Shown here one piece after another: positions 63,808 through 64,000 of a stretch of DNA of 64,000 nt. The DNA comes from an uncultured Lachnospiraceae bacterium (GTDB taxonomy: Bacteria > Bacillota > Clostridia > Lachnospirales > Lachnospiraceae), in NCBI GenBank assembly GCA_910588125.1, contig CAJUPI010000011.1:8060-72059 (forward strand), read 5' to 3'. Each line of letters starts with the position of its first letter. The first letter of the stretch is position 1. The translations under genes and the position numbers were made by a program. The notes under the pieces were generated by a model that had not been told where the DNA came from, made no database searches, and worked only from the letters and a program-made list of their open reading frames with translations.

Positions 63808-63837
63808 TTTATAAGACCCCTTGCAAAATTCCTTCAA
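63808..63837 (-). promoter_or_regulatory. Possible promoter of the HTH-BREX operon
   Basis: On the minus strand TTGAAG (63837-63832) and TATAAA (63813-63808) are 18 bases apart, just before the HTH remnant. Further upstream ATGTACAAAAATACAT (near 63845-63860) is a small inverted repeat and could be an operator. Confidence 0.45.
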
Positions 63838-63862
63838 AAGATTTATGTACAAAAATACATGT

Positions 63863-63989
63863 AATTCATCTATTGCTGATCTACTATTGTTTTTTATCTT
63901 ATCATAGTGTCTATATTATCGCAAGATTTAATTCATCTATTGCCTTTTTATATTACTACGGCTATTAAAAATCGACATTTTTAATAGCC
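63863..63989. repeat. Direct repeat and hairpin at the outer edge of the defence island
   Basis: AATTCATCTATTGC occurs at 63863-63876 and again at 63930-63943. A perfect stem-loop follows (GGCTATTAAAAA / TTTTTAATAGCC, 63960-63989). No gene is seen between 63.84 and 64.0 kb. Confidence 0.6.
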
Positions 63990-64000
63990 ATATTTTTCAA

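Overview
The window comes from the chromosome of a motile, spore-former-type Firmicute, most likely a Lachnospiraceae/Clostridia member. The reasons are strong AGGAGG ribosome sites, several TTG/GTG starts, the gene order flgM-flgN-flgK-flgL-yviE-fliW-csrA known from Bacillus and Clostridia, choline-binding-type cell-wall repeats, and many GT2-TPR glycosyltransferases beside flagellin genes. No tRNA, rRNA or CRISPR array was seen.

Layout. 1-2.8 kb: ruvA-ruvB (minus strand, ruvB cut by the window edge) and a YprB-type RNase H-fold protein. 2.8-12.3 kb: chemotaxis, with two chemoreceptors (one with an extracytoplasmic zinc-binding CZB domain) divergent from cheA-cheW-cheR-cheB and a membrane-anchored C39-like peptidase. 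12.5-21.3 kb: flagellin region with two flagellins, three TPR-containing GT2 glycosyltransferases, a PilZ protein and a lytic transglycosylase. 21.4-26.0 kb: an operon of ylqG/fliK-like and flhX-like genes plus two wall-binding repeat proteins. 26.2-31.6 kb: flgM-flgN-flgK-flgL-yviE-fliW-csrA. 31.7-38.7 kb: fliD (very long), fliS, a FliT-like gene, a second short FliD-like gene and a nucleotidyltransferase-fold protein. 38.9-40.5 kb: a ParA-type ATPase with a ComFB-domain partner. 40.8-46.0 kb: a heterodimeric ABC exporter and an iron-dependent alcohol dehydrogenase. 46.3-48.5 kb: decayed MATE transporter and AraC-GNAT genes. 48.7-63.6 kb: an AT-rich defence island.

The flagellar part appears to be one regulon. 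Most transcription units start behind a sigma-28-like site of the form TTAAT-N15/16-(C/T)CGATAT, and FlgM (anti-sigma), FliW, CsrA and GGA-rich flagellin leaders provide the usual feedback. A family of about 130-bp palindromic MITE/REP-like elements sits in several intergenic gaps, and two of them are built into a nested inverted-repeat island at 18.0-18.6 kb.

The most notable system is the minus-strand, tightly overlapping ten-gene operon from 63.6 down to 48.7 kb: BrxP (PAPS-reductase/ferredoxin), a 63-aa zinc ribbon, BrxC, PglZ, BrxL, a 196-aa unknown, a NifS/DndA-type cysteine desulfurase, a DUF262 (DGQQR) protein, an AAA ATPase and an HNH nuclease. The first part is a type 4 BREX core, which has no methyltransferase. 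The added cysteine desulfurase and the DUF262-ATPase-HNH trio suggest a sulfur-based (phosphorothioate-like) self mark with a split SspE-like effector; this is inference. A small excisionase-type HTH gene just upstream of brxP is broken by a stop and a frameshift.
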